Part shown: in pieces, positions 43,210 through 51,781 of the stretch | How positions within the stretch are numbered: position 1 is the stretch's first letter | Layout of the letters: every line of letters begins with the position of its first letter | Assembly: GCA_023388995.1 (NCBI GenBank) | Contig: JAEWFD010000004.1 | Location: 62,001-126,000, forward strand | Origin: Bacillota bacterium | GTDB lineage: Bacteria > Bacillota_I > Bacilli_A > Erysipelotrichales > Erysipelotrichaceae | Length of the DNA: 64,000 nucleotides | Direction of reading: 5' to 3' | Notes under the pieces: model-generated | The model's input: only the letters and a program-made list of their open reading frames with translations | Told to the model about the DNA's origin: nothing | Database searches by the model: none | Made by a program: the position numbers and the translations under genes

Positions 43210-43226
43210 ATGTTCGTTTTGAACAT
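43210..43226. promoter_or_regulatory. DeoR-type operator in the ula leader
   Basis: ATGTTC (43210-43215) and GAACAT (43221-43226) are perfect arms around GTTTT. On the minus strand this reads GTTCAAAACGAAC, the usual DeoR-family pattern. Half-site relatives lie at 43270-43277 (TTTGAACT-like) and 43297-43306 (ACGTTTCGTT). They surround the ulaG promoter. Confidence 0.65.
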
Positions 43227-43254
43227 TTTATCAGTTAATTCTTATTACAATTCC

Positions 43255-43283
43255 ATAATAATCTGTTTTTTTGAACTTGTCAA
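43255..43283 (-). promoter_or_regulatory. Promoter of the ula operon
   Basis: TTGACA (43278-43283), 17 bp and TATTAT (43255-43260) on the minus strand. The start site would be near 43248, upstream of the operator at 43210-43226. Confidence 0.8.
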
Positions 43284-43442
43284 TTATTTTATTAACGTTT
43301 CGTTCATATATTTTGAATTTTGTTAGTTATTAAGCGGTTTCTTTTAGACTTATCTTGATATATAACACTATAATCGATCAAATAAATCATAAAAATCAAT
43401 ATAACTAACTTTGTCATTCCGGTGCATTGTTGAACCAGAATC

Positions 43443-43471
43443 TTGCATTTCTATCTATTTCACGATATACT
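43443..43471 (+). promoter_or_regulatory. Promoter of the DeoR-family regulator
   Basis: TTGCAT (43443-43448), 17 bp and TATACT (43466-43471). The regulator is divergent from ulaG across a 350 bp region with DeoR-type motifs. Confidence 0.65.
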
Positions 43472-43533
43472 CATAATATAACAACTACCAAATGATAAAA
43501 ACGTTCATATTAAGAGCAGAAAAAGAGGAAATC

Positions 43534-44331
43534 ATGAAAAACAATCGTACTATTGTCAATACCAGACGGCAGAAAATATTAACTGAATTGCAAACCAACA
43601 AAACAATCCGTGTTGATGATCTTGCAGAGAAACTGCAAGTATCCCCGCTTACCATCCGCAGAGATCTGGACTATTTCGCTGAGAAAAATCTGGTTGAACG
43701 CTTTTATGGCGGTGCATCCTTATCCCAGAAAGTGTTGGATGCATCCAGCCTTGTTGCCAAAGATACCGCAAACTTCGCCCTTCATAAACATGCTATTGCT
43801 CAAAAAGCCGCTTCCATGGTAGAAGATGGAGATACTATCTTTATCAATACATCCTCCACCGCACTGCTGATGATCAAATACCTGGCTAATAAACATGTCA
43901 ATATTATTACCAATAACGGCAAAGCCATTCTGATGGACAAGGATCCTTTCGTTTCCATTGTTCTGACCGGCGGTGAATTGCGGATTCCAAAGGAATCCAT
44001 GACCGGTGATTTCGCCATCAACAATTTATCGCGAGTCACTGCAGTTAAATGCTTTATGGGTGTTTCCGGCATCACCCCAACCACCGGCATCACGTCCGCT
44101 ATTCTCCCCGAAGTCGCCATCAATGAGATGATGATCAAACGCACTGTCGGCAAAAAATATATTCTTGCCGATCAATCCAAGATCGGCAAAGACAGCACCT
44201 TTGTTTGCGGGACTATTGAGCAGCTGGATGTACTGATTACGGACAGCGAAGCCAATCCTGATGTTCTTCATGAACTGCAAGCAATGCATATGCAAATTAT
44301 GCTGGTAGAACCCTTGAAGCAAATCGAATAA
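43534..44331 (+). CDS. DeoR-family regulator of the ula operon
   Basis: A 265-residue DeoR/GlpR-family regulator. The N-terminal winged helix has RRQKILTELQTNKTIRVDDLAEKLQVSPLTIRRDLDYF, with FYGGASL closing the wing. The C-terminal DeoRC domain has DTIFINTSSTALLMIKYL and TNNGKAILM, a sugar-phosphate binding fold. It lies divergent from ulaG, as UlaR does in other bacteria, and is likely a repressor relieved by a pathway intermediate. The start is ATG 43534, with AGAGGAAATC before it, rather than the ORF start 42 bp upstream. Confidence 0.9.
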   Translation: MKNNRTIVNTRRQKILTELQTNKTIRVDDLAEKLQVSPLTIRRDLDYFAEKNLVERFYGGASLSQKVLDASSLVAKDTANFALHKHAIAQKAASMVEDGDTIFINTSSTALLMIKYLANKHVNIITNNGKAILMDKDPFVSIVLTGGELRIPKESMTGDFAINNLSRVTAVKCFMGVSGITPTTGITSAILPEVAINEMMIKRTVGKKYILADQSKIGKDSTFVCGTIEQLDVLITDSEANPDVLHELQAMHMQIMLVEPLKQIE

Positions 44332-44337
44332 TAAAAC

Positions 44338-44380
44338 AAAAACATCTGCTATACCACCGTGGTATGTTAGATGTTTTTTT
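44338..44380. terminator. Bidirectional terminator
   Basis: AACATCT...AGATGTT encloses an inner ATACCAC / GTGGTAT hairpin, with T-runs on both strands (TTTTTTT on plus; TTTTTGTTTTATT on minus). It serves the convergent deoR-type and cheX genes. Confidence 0.85.
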
Positions 44381-44399
44381 GACTTTTATGATATTCGTA

Positions 44400-44849
44400 T
44401 TAAATTTGAAAATCCAGCTGGATATCCCCCAGTGTTGTTTTGATAATTGCACTAGTAACCGGCTTATCCAACGGGTATACTTCTTCCCCTTCCAGAAAGC
44501 GCGGCGGCAGAATATCGCAGTTGATTTTTTCCTGCGCCAGTTCCATCAATGCATTCCCACTGATAATATTTGCAATTTCACCAACCGCTGACATGACAAA
44601 TTCATCAATTTTATCCATTTCCATGCCACTCATGATTTGCACCATCTCCAGCATGGTCGGCTTTGGAAACCGATAATAAATATTGCCGGTCAAATCCCCT
44701 ACAACACCAATCACGATACTAACCATTTCCGGGGTGTGCAATTGCTGTTTCAGCAAAACCGGTTCACTGGTTGTTGCATCTAAATCCAGCAGCAACTTGA
44801 ATACTGCTCCAGTTGCCTGTGTAAACGGCGAAAAAACAACGGTACTCAT
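44400..44849 (-). CDS. CheX-family chemotaxis phosphatase-like protein
   Basis: A 149-residue CheX/CheC-family protein. The motif SAVGEIANIISGNALMEL carries the acidic and asparagine residues (E..N) used to dephosphorylate CheY-type receivers. The surrounding beta strands fit the family. The start overlaps the upstream hemerythrin gene by four bases (ATGA). No other chemotaxis gene is near. CheX proteins also act on non-motility response regulators, so the partner is unknown. Confidence 0.88.
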   Translation of the reverse strand: MSTVVFSPFTQATGAVFKLLLDLDATTSEPVLLKQQLHTPEMVSIVIGVVGDLTGNIYYRFPKPTMLEMVQIMSGMEMDKIDEFVMSAVGEIANIISGNALMELAQEKINCDILPPRFLEGEEVYPLDKPVTSAIIKTTLGDIQLDFQI

Positions 44850-45265
44850 GCAGAAACCTCCTGAGATTTTACATAATCAGCTATTTGCTGATCAGAAGCA
44901 GCAACGTGGTTAATCAGCCACGCAAGAAGCTTCCCTGCAAACTGCTGAATCAATTCTTCTTTATATCCTTCTTCTTGATATTGTTTGGAAACCTGTACCA
45001 CATAGTCCACCATTTCCGCATGAATCTTGTGATGGCTTTCCATATCAGGATATCCTACTTTTTCTTGCAGTTCTTCTTCATCCCGGAAATGTGTTACTAC
45101 ATATTCACTCATAAATGCCATTGTCTCATTTACTTTTGCGACTTTTTCTTCCCACTTTCCTTGTGAGCGAAGGATACTCATAAAATCAGAAACACGACGG
45201 AATAATTCCTCATGCTGCGAATCGATTAATTCAACGCCAATGCGATATTTTTCTTTCCAAAGCAT
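44846..45265 (-). CDS. Bacteriohemerythrin
   Basis: A 139-residue four-helix hemerythrin domain with a di-iron site that binds O2 or senses oxygen or iron. The ligands are all visible: DSQHEELF, THFRDEEELQ, ESHHKIHAEM and LINHVAASD. The start is ATG 45265, after AAAGGG, because it gives the standard MLWKEKYRIGVELID opening. A TATAAT at 45301-45306 is the likely -10. It is coupled by a four-base overlap to the CheX gene, which suggests the pair senses oxygen and modulates a receiver (inference). Confidence 0.92.
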   Translation of the reverse strand: MLWKEKYRIGVELIDSQHEELFRRVSDFMSILRSQGKWEEKVAKVNETMAFMSEYVVTHFRDEEELQEKVGYPDMESHHKIHAEMVDYVVQVSKQYQEEGYKEELIQQFAGKLLAWLINHVAASDQQIADYVKSQEVSA

Positions 45266-45390
45266 ATTGATCCCTTTCTTGGCAAACATTACCTGTAAAA
45301 ATTATATCATAATCTCTACTATTTTTCTATTATCAAAGTGAATGGACCTTCATAATTTTCTTTTGAAAGAAAAATTCCCAAATAACGGCA

Positions 45391-45430
45391 CCAAAAAAAA
45401 CAGAAAAATGACTACCATATAGGCAGTCAT
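45391..45430 (-). terminator. Terminator after the first dcw segment
   Basis: ATGACTGCC and GGTAGTCAT form a stem followed by TTTTCTGTTTTTTTT on the minus strand, 18 bp after the PBP gene. It makes the split of the dcw cluster real at the RNA level. Confidence 0.85.
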
Positions 45431-45448
45431 GTAACATTTCCTGAATCT

Positions 45449-47677
45449 TTAACCCCCTTGATTAGGAGCAGTAACAGTGCTTATCGTTTGTTCTTGAAAC
45501 TGGAAGACCACCTGGATGATATCATCAGGCGACAAGTAATCTCCTGCTTTGATATTTTGCTCCACCACATATCCTTCGCCGCTGCTTTCCACAGAGATTC
45601 CGCACAAATTCCAGAAAGCCATCACATCTTTCCGGCTCCAGCCAATCATATCCGGCATTTCAATCTTATGTCCTGTATATAAGAATACACGCTGCGATGT
45701 TAGTGCCGTTTGACTCGCAAGCGGAAATTGCTTCATCACATGGGAGCCATCTCCGATAATTTGCACTTCAAACCCCTTGCTTGTGACTTGCTGGACTGCA
45801 TCTTGAATCGGCATGTTCGTGTATTGGTCCAATATCGCTTGCTCGTATAAAACAGTCTTATCTTCCACAAGCTTGTCCAGTTCCTCCGAATCATTGATAT
45901 TCAAATATAATAGTGTATTGCGGAATATATCCTTAAAATTATTCGTATTGTCATGAACGCTTTTGGTATTTGGCTGCTGGATCGCATAGAAAATCATAAT
46001 TTCCGGATCTTGCGCCGGAGCTGCCAGCACAATCGAATACAAGTTATTGCCGGCACCGCTCAGGTAATTGCCATCTCCGGCAATTTCCGCTGTTCCTGTC
46101 TTCCCTGCCATTTGCACTTCGGGAATCGAATAGAAACGTGCTGAACCCTTTGTTCCATCTTGCACAACCTCTGTCAGCAGCTCCCGCATTTTATAAGCAG
46201 TGCTCTCAGAGATAGGGGTATCAATCACTTCCCGTTTTCCTTGATAAACAACTTCCTCTGTATACGGATTGCGGATAGAATCAATGATGTATGGCCGAAT
46301 CATTTCCCCGTTGCCGAAGATTGCTGTATATGCCTGCAACAGCTGAATTGTATTAACTGTCAATCCTTGACCATAAGAAGTTGTAATCTTTTCCATTCCA
46401 TATTCATAGTTGATGGTTCCGATGGTTTCTCCGGTCGCTTCAAAATTTGTGGCTTGAAAGAAATGGAACCGATCCAAATAATCACGGTATGTTTTGGTCC
46501 CCACCTGATTGACAAGCAAACTGACCATAGCGGTATTACTGGAGCGAATCAATCCTTCATCATAGCTGATATCTCCCCAGCCCTGACCTTTGTTGAAGTC
46601 CTGCACGGTACCAATGTAGCCCTTGTCTGCTTTTGATTGCAGACGCACAAATTTCCCGTCTTTGATTCCTACGTGAAACAAGCCGGTCTTCAACGTTAAT
46701 TCACCACGATATGTATTGGTATCCATTGCTGCCGCTATTAAAAATGCCTTCATTGTTGACCCCGGCTCAAAAGCATAGCCGATTGGTACATCAATATAGC
46801 TGCCAATATCCTTGACATTAGGATTAAAAGACGGATAGGATGCATACCCTAGTATTTTTCCGGTCTTTACCTCCATCACCACCGCCCAGGTGGCTTTCGG
46901 CTTGAATTTCTCCATGGTTGCTTCCAAGCCATCTTCCAGATACATCTGAATGGTGGTGTCCAGCGTCAAATACACATCATTTCCATTGACAGGCGGAAGT
47001 TCGTTGCGCTTCGTTCCCGGCAGTACATAACCGTTCACATCCTGCTGGTACTCCACTTTGCCATCCGTTCCCTGCAAATAGGAGTTCAGCGAAGCTTCCA
47101 GACCCATTTTCCCAATCATCAGCTGCTTCTCGCTATCATATTGCGCGAAGCCAATCAAATGGGATGCAAAGGTACCGTTTGGATATACCCGTCCTGAATT
47201 TCTGATAAACCCGATGCCATTAAGCTGCAATGCATCTATTTCATCTTTTTTGATTTGTGTCAAGCCGCGGCCTTTACTGCCAAACTCTACCTGATATGCA
47301 GTTGACTTCATATAGCCCAAACATTCCTCATAAGTCATCCCCAATATCGGAGCAAGCAGCTCTGCAGTCTTTTGCTTATCATCAACATACGCAACCTTTC
47401 CCGGTGTTGAGGGGATGTCTTTATTTAAAATGGCATACACATTATAATGGTCTACATCCTGCGCAATAATATCTTTATTGCGGTCATAAATAAAACCACG
47501 CCGAGCAGTTAAGGTCTCGACATGCTGAGAAATATTATTGGCATAATTGCGGATATTAACCCCGCTGTTCATATGCACACCAAAAACGCTTACCATAAAC
47601 ACATTAAAACCAAGAACAAACATGACAGCCGTAAATGCCAGAAACAAGACCACAACAGTTATATTATTTTTTCTCAT
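45449..47677 (-). CDS. Division penicillin-binding protein, PBP2B/FtsI-like, two PASTA domains
   Basis: A 742-residue class B PBP. A membrane anchor lies at about residues 8-30, then the dimer domain (TARRGFIYDRNKDIIAQD). The transpeptidase domain has STMK (EPGSTMKAFL), SSN (IRSSNTAM) and GKTGTAEIAG, all intact. Two PASTA repeats end the chain (from about residue 610; MPDMIGWSRKDVMAFW opens the second). The start overlaps ftsL by four bases. Position after ftsL matches pbpB of Bacillus, so it should be the septal transpeptidase that works with FtsW. The C-terminal SNQGG-like tail is low in complexity. Confidence 0.95.
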   Translation of the reverse strand: MRKNNITVVVLFLAFTAVMFVLGFNVFMVSVFGVHMNSGVNIRNYANNISQHVETLTARRGFIYDRNKDIIAQDVDHYNVYAILNKDIPSTPGKVAYVDDKQKTAELLAPILGMTYEECLGYMKSTAYQVEFGSKGRGLTQIKKDEIDALQLNGIGFIRNSGRVYPNGTFASHLIGFAQYDSEKQLMIGKMGLEASLNSYLQGTDGKVEYQQDVNGYVLPGTKRNELPPVNGNDVYLTLDTTIQMYLEDGLEATMEKFKPKATWAVVMEVKTGKILGYASYPSFNPNVKDIGSYIDVPIGYAFEPGSTMKAFLIAAAMDTNTYRGELTLKTGLFHVGIKDGKFVRLQSKADKGYIGTVQDFNKGQGWGDISYDEGLIRSSNTAMVSLLVNQVGTKTYRDYLDRFHFFQATNFEATGETIGTINYEYGMEKITTSYGQGLTVNTIQLLQAYTAIFGNGEMIRPYIIDSIRNPYTEEVVYQGKREVIDTPISESTAYKMRELLTEVVQDGTKGSARFYSIPEVQMAGKTGTAEIAGDGNYLSGAGNNLYSIVLAAPAQDPEIMIFYAIQQPNTKSVHDNTNNFKDIFRNTLLYLNINDSEELDKLVEDKTVLYEQAILDQYTNMPIQDAVQQVTSKGFEVQIIGDGSHVMKQFPLASQTALTSQRVFLYTGHKIEMPDMIGWSRKDVMAFWNLCGISVESSGEGYVVEQNIKAGDYLSPDDIIQVVFQFQEQTISTVTAPNQGG

Positions 47678-47985
47678 TCTCCATTGGAAGCAGAACCAGC
47701 AACACTTACAATATTTGCCTGATTCTTTTCTAATCCTTCTGCTTCGGCAATTGCCATGATTCTAGGTCTTGAACTTAACTCACTCACTTGCAATTGCAAG
47801 GTTTCTTTCTTCTCGCTGAATTGCTTGATATCTTGTTCTAATTTTTGCTTATTGACACTCAAAGAAACATTGTAGGATTTCAACATAGTCGCCGATCCCA
47901 AAAAACAAACAAACAACACAACGAATAAGCTAGCGGAAAATCTGAGTAGTTTGATACTGCGTTTGCGTCTGATAATTCTGGTCAT
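47674..47985 (-). CDS. ftsL: FtsL-like division protein
   Basis: A 103-residue bitopic protein with a basic cytoplasmic start (RIIRRKRSIKLLR), one membrane segment at about residues 17-36 and an extracellular coiled coil (LEQDIKQFSEKKETLQLQVSEL). That is the architecture of FtsL. Sequence identity in this family is low, so the call rests on size, topology and place between rsmH and the PBP gene. It would scaffold FtsB/DivIC and the septal PBP. It starts 2 bp after rsmH. Confidence 0.85.
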   Translation of the reverse strand: MTRIIRRKRSIKLLRFSASLFVVLFVCFLGSATMLKSYNVSLSVNKQKLEQDIKQFSEKKETLQLQVSELSSRPRIMAIAEAEGLEKNQANIVSVAGSASNGE

Positions 47986-47987
47986 AG

Positions 47988-48929
47988 CTACATCCTCCTT
48001 ATGTTTCTTTTGCGCTCTATGATTCGAAGTTTCGCACTTCGTGCTCGTGGATTTTGGGCAATCTCTTCCTCGCTGGGTACCAGCGGTTTTTTAGTAATGA
48101 CCAGATAATCCGTTTCTAACTGATCTTTGGTCACCGGTACATGCTTCGGCAATTTAGGCGGTGTACTTCTTTTTAGAAATGCCTCTTTCACAATGCGATC
48201 TTCCAGTGAATGGAAGGTAATCACCGACATCCGGCCACCTTCATTCAGAAGATCCAAACATTCCTCCAGCATGCGTTCCAATACACCTAGCTCATCATTG
48301 ACAGCAATGCGCAGCGCCTGAAAGACTTTGCGTGCCGGATGCTTCCCGGCATGAAACTTTTTAGGAATCCCTTCCTTGATCACATCTACCAGCTGCCCTG
48401 TTGTATCAATCATATGATCTTTGCGAACTGCTTCAATGCGTCTGGCAATGGATTTGGCAAAGCTTTCTTCTCCATACAGATAGAAGATCCGCACCAATTC
48501 CTCATAGGTCCAAGTGTTTACAATGGTATGAGCACTCAAGCTTTGGCGGCGATCCATGCGCATATCCAGCATCGCATCTTGATGGTAGCTGAATCCTCGC
48601 TCCCCATCATCAAATTGCGGAGAGGAAACACCCAAATCAAACATCATGCCGTCTACTCCTGTGATGTTGCGATTTGCCAACTCCTCTTTGATGGATACAA
48701 AGTTGCGGTGCACAATTGCAAAGTTGGAACCAATTTGGCTTAATCTTGGCAAAGATTCTGCAATGGCAGTTTCATCCTGGTCAAAGCAATAGAGAAACCC
48801 TTGCGGTATTTGCGCCAAAAGATAAGCACTGTGCCCTCCTCTGCCCAATGTTCCGTCAATATAGATACCCGATGGATTGATCTGCAATCCTTCGACTGCT
48901 TCTTTTAATAAGATTGATTGATGTTCCAT
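47988..48929 (-). CDS. rsmH: 16S rRNA m4C1402 methyltransferase
   Basis: A 313-residue class I methyltransferase that puts the N4-methyl group on C1402 of 16S rRNA. The N-terminal SILLKEAVEGL, IDGTLGRGGHSAYLL (SAM site), FDLGVSSPQFDDGERGFSY and the late SFHSLEDRIVKEAF are all typical and complete. Length is normal. It is the second gene of the dcw cluster and follows mraZ by 3 bp. Confidence 0.97.
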   Translation of the reverse strand: MEHQSILLKEAVEGLQINPSGIYIDGTLGRGGHSAYLLAQIPQGFLYCFDQDETAIAESLPRLSQIGSNFAIVHRNFVSIKEELANRNITGVDGMMFDLGVSSPQFDDGERGFSYHQDAMLDMRMDRRQSLSAHTIVNTWTYEELVRIFYLYGEESFAKSIARRIEAVRKDHMIDTTGQLVDVIKEGIPKKFHAGKHPARKVFQALRIAVNDELGVLERMLEECLDLLNEGGRMSVITFHSLEDRIVKEAFLKRSTPPKLPKHVPVTKDQLETDYLVITKKPLVPSEEEIAQNPRARSAKLRIIERKRNIRRM

Positions 48930-48932
48930 ATC

Positions 48933-49364
48933 TTACACCTCAAAATCGCTTAACAGCTCTGCGGTTTCCTCAAAGCTGGCACTGGCCATTTCATAATAGT
49001 TTTGCCAGTTTTGCTCTGCCCAAATTTCTACATGATCAGCTGCCCCAACTACAACAACATTCTTTTCAATTTGTGCTGCTTCCAGCAGCGGTTTTGGAAG
49101 CAAGATACGGCCTTGGCTGTCAAACATGCATTCACTTGCCTGCGAGGTCAGCATCCGGACATACATCCGCACATCTTTTCTGGTATTGGGAAGTTTCAAG
49201 AGCTTTTCATAGATGATATTCCATGCTTCCATGGTATAAATGCTCAAGCAGCCATCTAATCCTCGTGTCACGACAACACTTTCATGAAGCTCCTCACGAA
49301 ATTTGGACGGGATAATCAAACGACCTTTTCCATCCACATTATGCTGGAATTCACCCATGAACAT
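48933..49364 (-). CDS. mraZ: Transcriptional regulator MraZ
   Basis: A 143-residue protein with two SpoVT/AbrB-like halves, each with a DxxGR signature (HNVDGKGRLIIPSKFRE and MFDSQGRILLPKPL). MraZ forms a ring and binds direct repeats in front of its own operon. I chose ATG 49364, giving MFMGEFQHN and the exact family length, instead of the in-frame start 45 bp upstream. It heads the dcw cluster, and three 10 bp repeats that match a MraZ box lie directly before it. Confidence 0.95.
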   Translation of the reverse strand: MFMGEFQHNVDGKGRLIIPSKFREELHESVVVTRGLDGCLSIYTMEAWNIIYEKLLKLPNTRKDVRMYVRMLTSQASECMFDSQGRILLPKPLLEAAQIEKNVVVVGAADHVEIWAEQNWQNYYEMASASFEETAELLSDFEV

Positions 49365-49370
49365 GCTGCC

Positions 49371-49400
49371 ACCCCACTTTCCGCCACTTTCCTCCACTAC
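49371..49400 (-). promoter_or_regulatory. MraZ box: three 10 bp direct repeats
   Basis: On the minus strand the bases before mraZ read GTAGTGGAGG, AAAGTGGCGG and AAAGTGGGGT, in perfect 10 bp phase. GTGG(N) repeats are the known recognition element of MraZ. They lie between the -10 and the start codon, as expected for autorepression. Confidence 0.75.
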
Positions 49401-49408
49401 ATACCACA

Positions 49409-49437
49409 ATTATATAAGAACCAGCGGAAAAAGGAAA
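49409..49437 (-). promoter_or_regulatory. mraZ promoter
   Basis: TATAAT at 49409-49414 (minus) with a weak TTTCCT at 49432-49437, 17 bp apart. The MraZ box lies immediately downstream. Confidence 0.6.
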
Positions 49438-49502
49438 GACATATCGTACATTTTTTGACGAAAATCGACAATAAAAAAAGAATGGCTGGTATTCCTCCAT
49501 TC

Positions 49503-50234
49503 TTACTTCTTCAAACATCTCTCTATCATGACATTTTTTGCTCGAATCGCCAAAGAATCATCCAATTCTTGTAAGTTACTATCAAGATTTCGGCGTTCCA
49601 ATGCGCGAGCAATAAAATAGTCCGCAATCGCAAAATTCTTAGGCAGCAACGGTCCGTGCATATAGGTTCCCAGCACCTGACCATCAAAATATCCTTCAAA
49701 ATCCCGAGCAGGGGTATTCCCATAGCCGCATATCACTTTTCCAAATGGCCTAGACACTTGGTAGGTCATCCCTCCGTGGTTTTCAAATCCCACAAAACGG
49801 TGTTTTATGCCATTCAATTCTGCTTCAATCACAATATTGCCGATGCAGCGATGGATCCCATCGCTGACGGTATAGTAATCAAAGATGCCAAGCCCTTCCA
49901 GCCGGTTGCCATCACTATCCTCATAATACTGGCCAAACAGCTGATATCCTCCGCAAATCAGAAGAATATGAACGCCATCCGCAATAGCAGCCTGAATCTG
50001 CGATTTGCGTCCCAGCAAATCATCATACATAACGCCTTGCTCTTTGTCGGCACCGCCGCCAATAAATAAGAGATCGACTGCCTGCCAATCCAGTTCTTCA
50101 CCCACTGAGCAAGTCTTGACATGAAGCTGAATGCCGCGATCCCGGCAGCGCTTTTCAAACACCTTGATATTGCCTTGATCACCATATAAATCCAGGATGT
50201 TATGATACATCCATACCAACGTTAATTCTCTCAT
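49503..50234 (-). CDS. gatD: Lipid II isoglutaminyl synthase, glutaminase subunit
   Basis: A 243-residue class I glutamine amidotransferase of the CobB/CobQ type. The nucleophile cysteine lies in LLICGGYQLFG near residue 93. FIGGGADKEQG precedes it, and the catalytic histidine is in YMHGPLLPKN near residue 192. It frees ammonia from glutamine, which MurT uses to amidate D-Glu of lipid II to D-isoglutamine. The start overlaps murT by four bases, as in other Gram-positives. Confidence 0.94.
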   Translation of the reverse strand: MRELTLVWMYHNILDLYGDQGNIKVFEKRCRDRGIQLHVKTCSVGEELDWQAVDLLFIGGGADKEQGVMYDDLLGRKSQIQAAIADGVHILLICGGYQLFGQYYEDSDGNRLEGLGIFDYYTVSDGIHRCIGNIVIEAELNGIKHRFVGFENHGGMTYQVSRPFGKVICGYGNTPARDFEGYFDGQVLGTYMHGPLLPKNFAIADYFIARALERRNLDSNLQELDDSLAIRAKNVMIERCLKK

Positions 50235-51559
50235 ATGCTACCTCGCTGCAGACTGCGTCTTACCTTCTGCAATGCCGTATAATTGGCAATCACATAGACA
50301 GGCAGCTGACATTGCGTCAACGCCAGTATCAGTTCATCCAAATCATCAAACGGTGCAATCGGAGCTGTCAAAGAGGCATACTGCAGCCGCAGGGCCATAT
50401 CCAATGCCCTTGTCCCGCTTGCAAACAAAAACTTCGTATGCACAGTATCCAGCAGTTCAAATCTAGCATCATAAATCCAGGATACATCCTGTCCATCCGC
50501 ATCCAGATCATTCAATACCATCGCAAATGCAAAGTCCTGCTTGCTGCTGGTCATATATTTCAAAGTTTCATTGATTCCGGTCGGATTTTTCGCCAGATTC
50601 AATGTACAAATTTGTCCATTCTTCAATGTGAATTGTTCCATCCGGCCATTATTCATCCGGAAGTTTAAAATTGTTGTTCGGATTACATCAGCCGCTACAC
50701 CCAGCAATGATGCCATGGCAATGACTTCCGTTTCATTGTAGAGCGCAAACAAGCTATGATACGCAGATTCATACGAATCGCCTGCAACTGTAAAGACTAC
50801 CGGCCGATCTGCCGCAATTACATCTACCTCCGCCAAATAAGGTATTGCATAGGTTCCAAACCCATCATCCACACACGCAAAGCGGCCAATGTGGGAATAT
50901 TGGTAATACGAATATACCAATTCTTTCTTGCACAATGGACAAAACCGCCCTTCACTCGCTTCTTTGCTGGCTGCCGTACTTTGACTTTGCTTCGCGACAC
51001 CAAAGTATGCTACCTTGGCGTGCGGCGCTTCCAGTGCAAAACGAGCTACATTCGGATCATCACCATTCAAAAGCAATGTTCCTGTATAGGAAAGCAGATT
51101 GGCAGATACTTTCCGGATCACCGTCTCCATTTCCCCGACCCGATCCAGCTGGTCACGGAATAAGTTCCCGATCACCAAATGCGTCGGCGTTATATCTTCC
51201 ATCACCCGCGGAACACTTAGTTCATCCACTTCCAGCACCAAGGCATCCGCTTGGACCTTTCCGCTGAAGGATGCATGATCCAGCAGCAAGGAAGCAATGC
51301 CGATTTTCAGATTGTTTCCTTCCAGATTGCTGAGTACATTCCGGCCATCCGCCTGCAGCACCCGTGTCAAGAGATTGGTCACAGTACTCTTTCCATTCGT
51401 TCCGGTCACAATCACAATTGTTTCCGGCAATGCAAGATGCTTTAAAAGCTGCGGATCCAGTTTCAACGCCAAAAGACCGGGCGTGGACCCGCCACCCCGA
51501 TGCATCATCCGCAATAATTTTTGAATTACTTTTCCAACTAAGATTGCCAGTTTCGTCAT
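50231..51559 (-). CDS. murT: Lipid II isoglutaminyl synthase, Mur ligase-like subunit
   Basis: A 442-residue Mur ligase homologue with a DUF1727 C-terminus. The ATP loop is VTGTNGKSTVTNLL near residue 56. NLFRDQLDRVGEME is the typical MurT block. The inserted zinc-ribbon has CPLC near residue 205 and a third cysteine in HIGRFACVDDG, but the usual fourth cysteine is replaced by Asp. The C-terminal LDADGQDVSWIYDARFE is the domain that meets GatD. It amidates D-Glu in lipid II. AGGTAAATGAT precedes the ATG. Confidence 0.94.
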   Translation of the reverse strand: MTKLAILVGKVIQKLLRMMHRGGGSTPGLLALKLDPQLLKHLALPETIVIVTGTNGKSTVTNLLTRVLQADGRNVLSNLEGNNLKIGIASLLLDHASFSGKVQADALVLEVDELSVPRVMEDITPTHLVIGNLFRDQLDRVGEMETVIRKVSANLLSYTGTLLLNGDDPNVARFALEAPHAKVAYFGVAKQSQSTAASKEASEGRFCPLCKKELVYSYYQYSHIGRFACVDDGFGTYAIPYLAEVDVIAADRPVVFTVAGDSYESAYHSLFALYNETEVIAMASLLGVAADVIRTTILNFRMNNGRMEQFTLKNGQICTLNLAKNPTGINETLKYMTSSKQDFAFAMVLNDLDADGQDVSWIYDARFELLDTVHTKFLFASGTRALDMALRLQYASLTAPIAPFDDLDELILALTQCQLPVYVIANYTALQKVRRSLQRGSI

Positions 51560-51572
51560 ATCATTTACCTAT

Positions 51573-51604
51573 AAAAAAAGAGTTGCATCTACCAACTCTT
51601 TTTT
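51573..51604 (-). terminator. Terminator after rpmF
   Basis: AAAAAAGAGTTG and CAACTCTTTTTT form a stem with a seven-base loop, followed by more T on the minus strand. It overlaps the rpmF stop codon and lies 13 bp before the murT start. Confidence 0.85.
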
Positions 51605-51770
51605 ATGCGACTTTCTTTCCGTTGTAGTCACCACAGTTTGCACACGCACGATGTGATTGCTTGTATTCATTGCACACTGGACATTGAACTAATGTCGGAG
51701 CAGCAAGCTTAAAGTGTGTTCTACGTTTTGCTTTTCTAGTCTTAGAACCTCTTCTTTGTTGAACAGCCAT
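51603..51770 (-). CDS. rpmF: 50S ribosomal protein L32
   Basis: A 55-residue L32 protein that is too short for a simple ORF cut-off. It starts MAVQQRRGSKTRKAKRRTHF and ends with a zinc ribbon CPVC...CANCGDYNG, so this is the zinc-bound (four-Cys) form. The start has AGGTGCTAAC upstream. It lies 11 bp after the DUF177 gene, the standard pairing in bacteria, and has a strong terminator at its end. Confidence 0.97.
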   Translation of the reverse strand: MAVQQRRGSKTRKAKRRTHFKLAAPTLVQCPVCNEYKQSHRACANCGDYNGKKVA

Positions 51771-51781
51771 GTTAGCACCTC

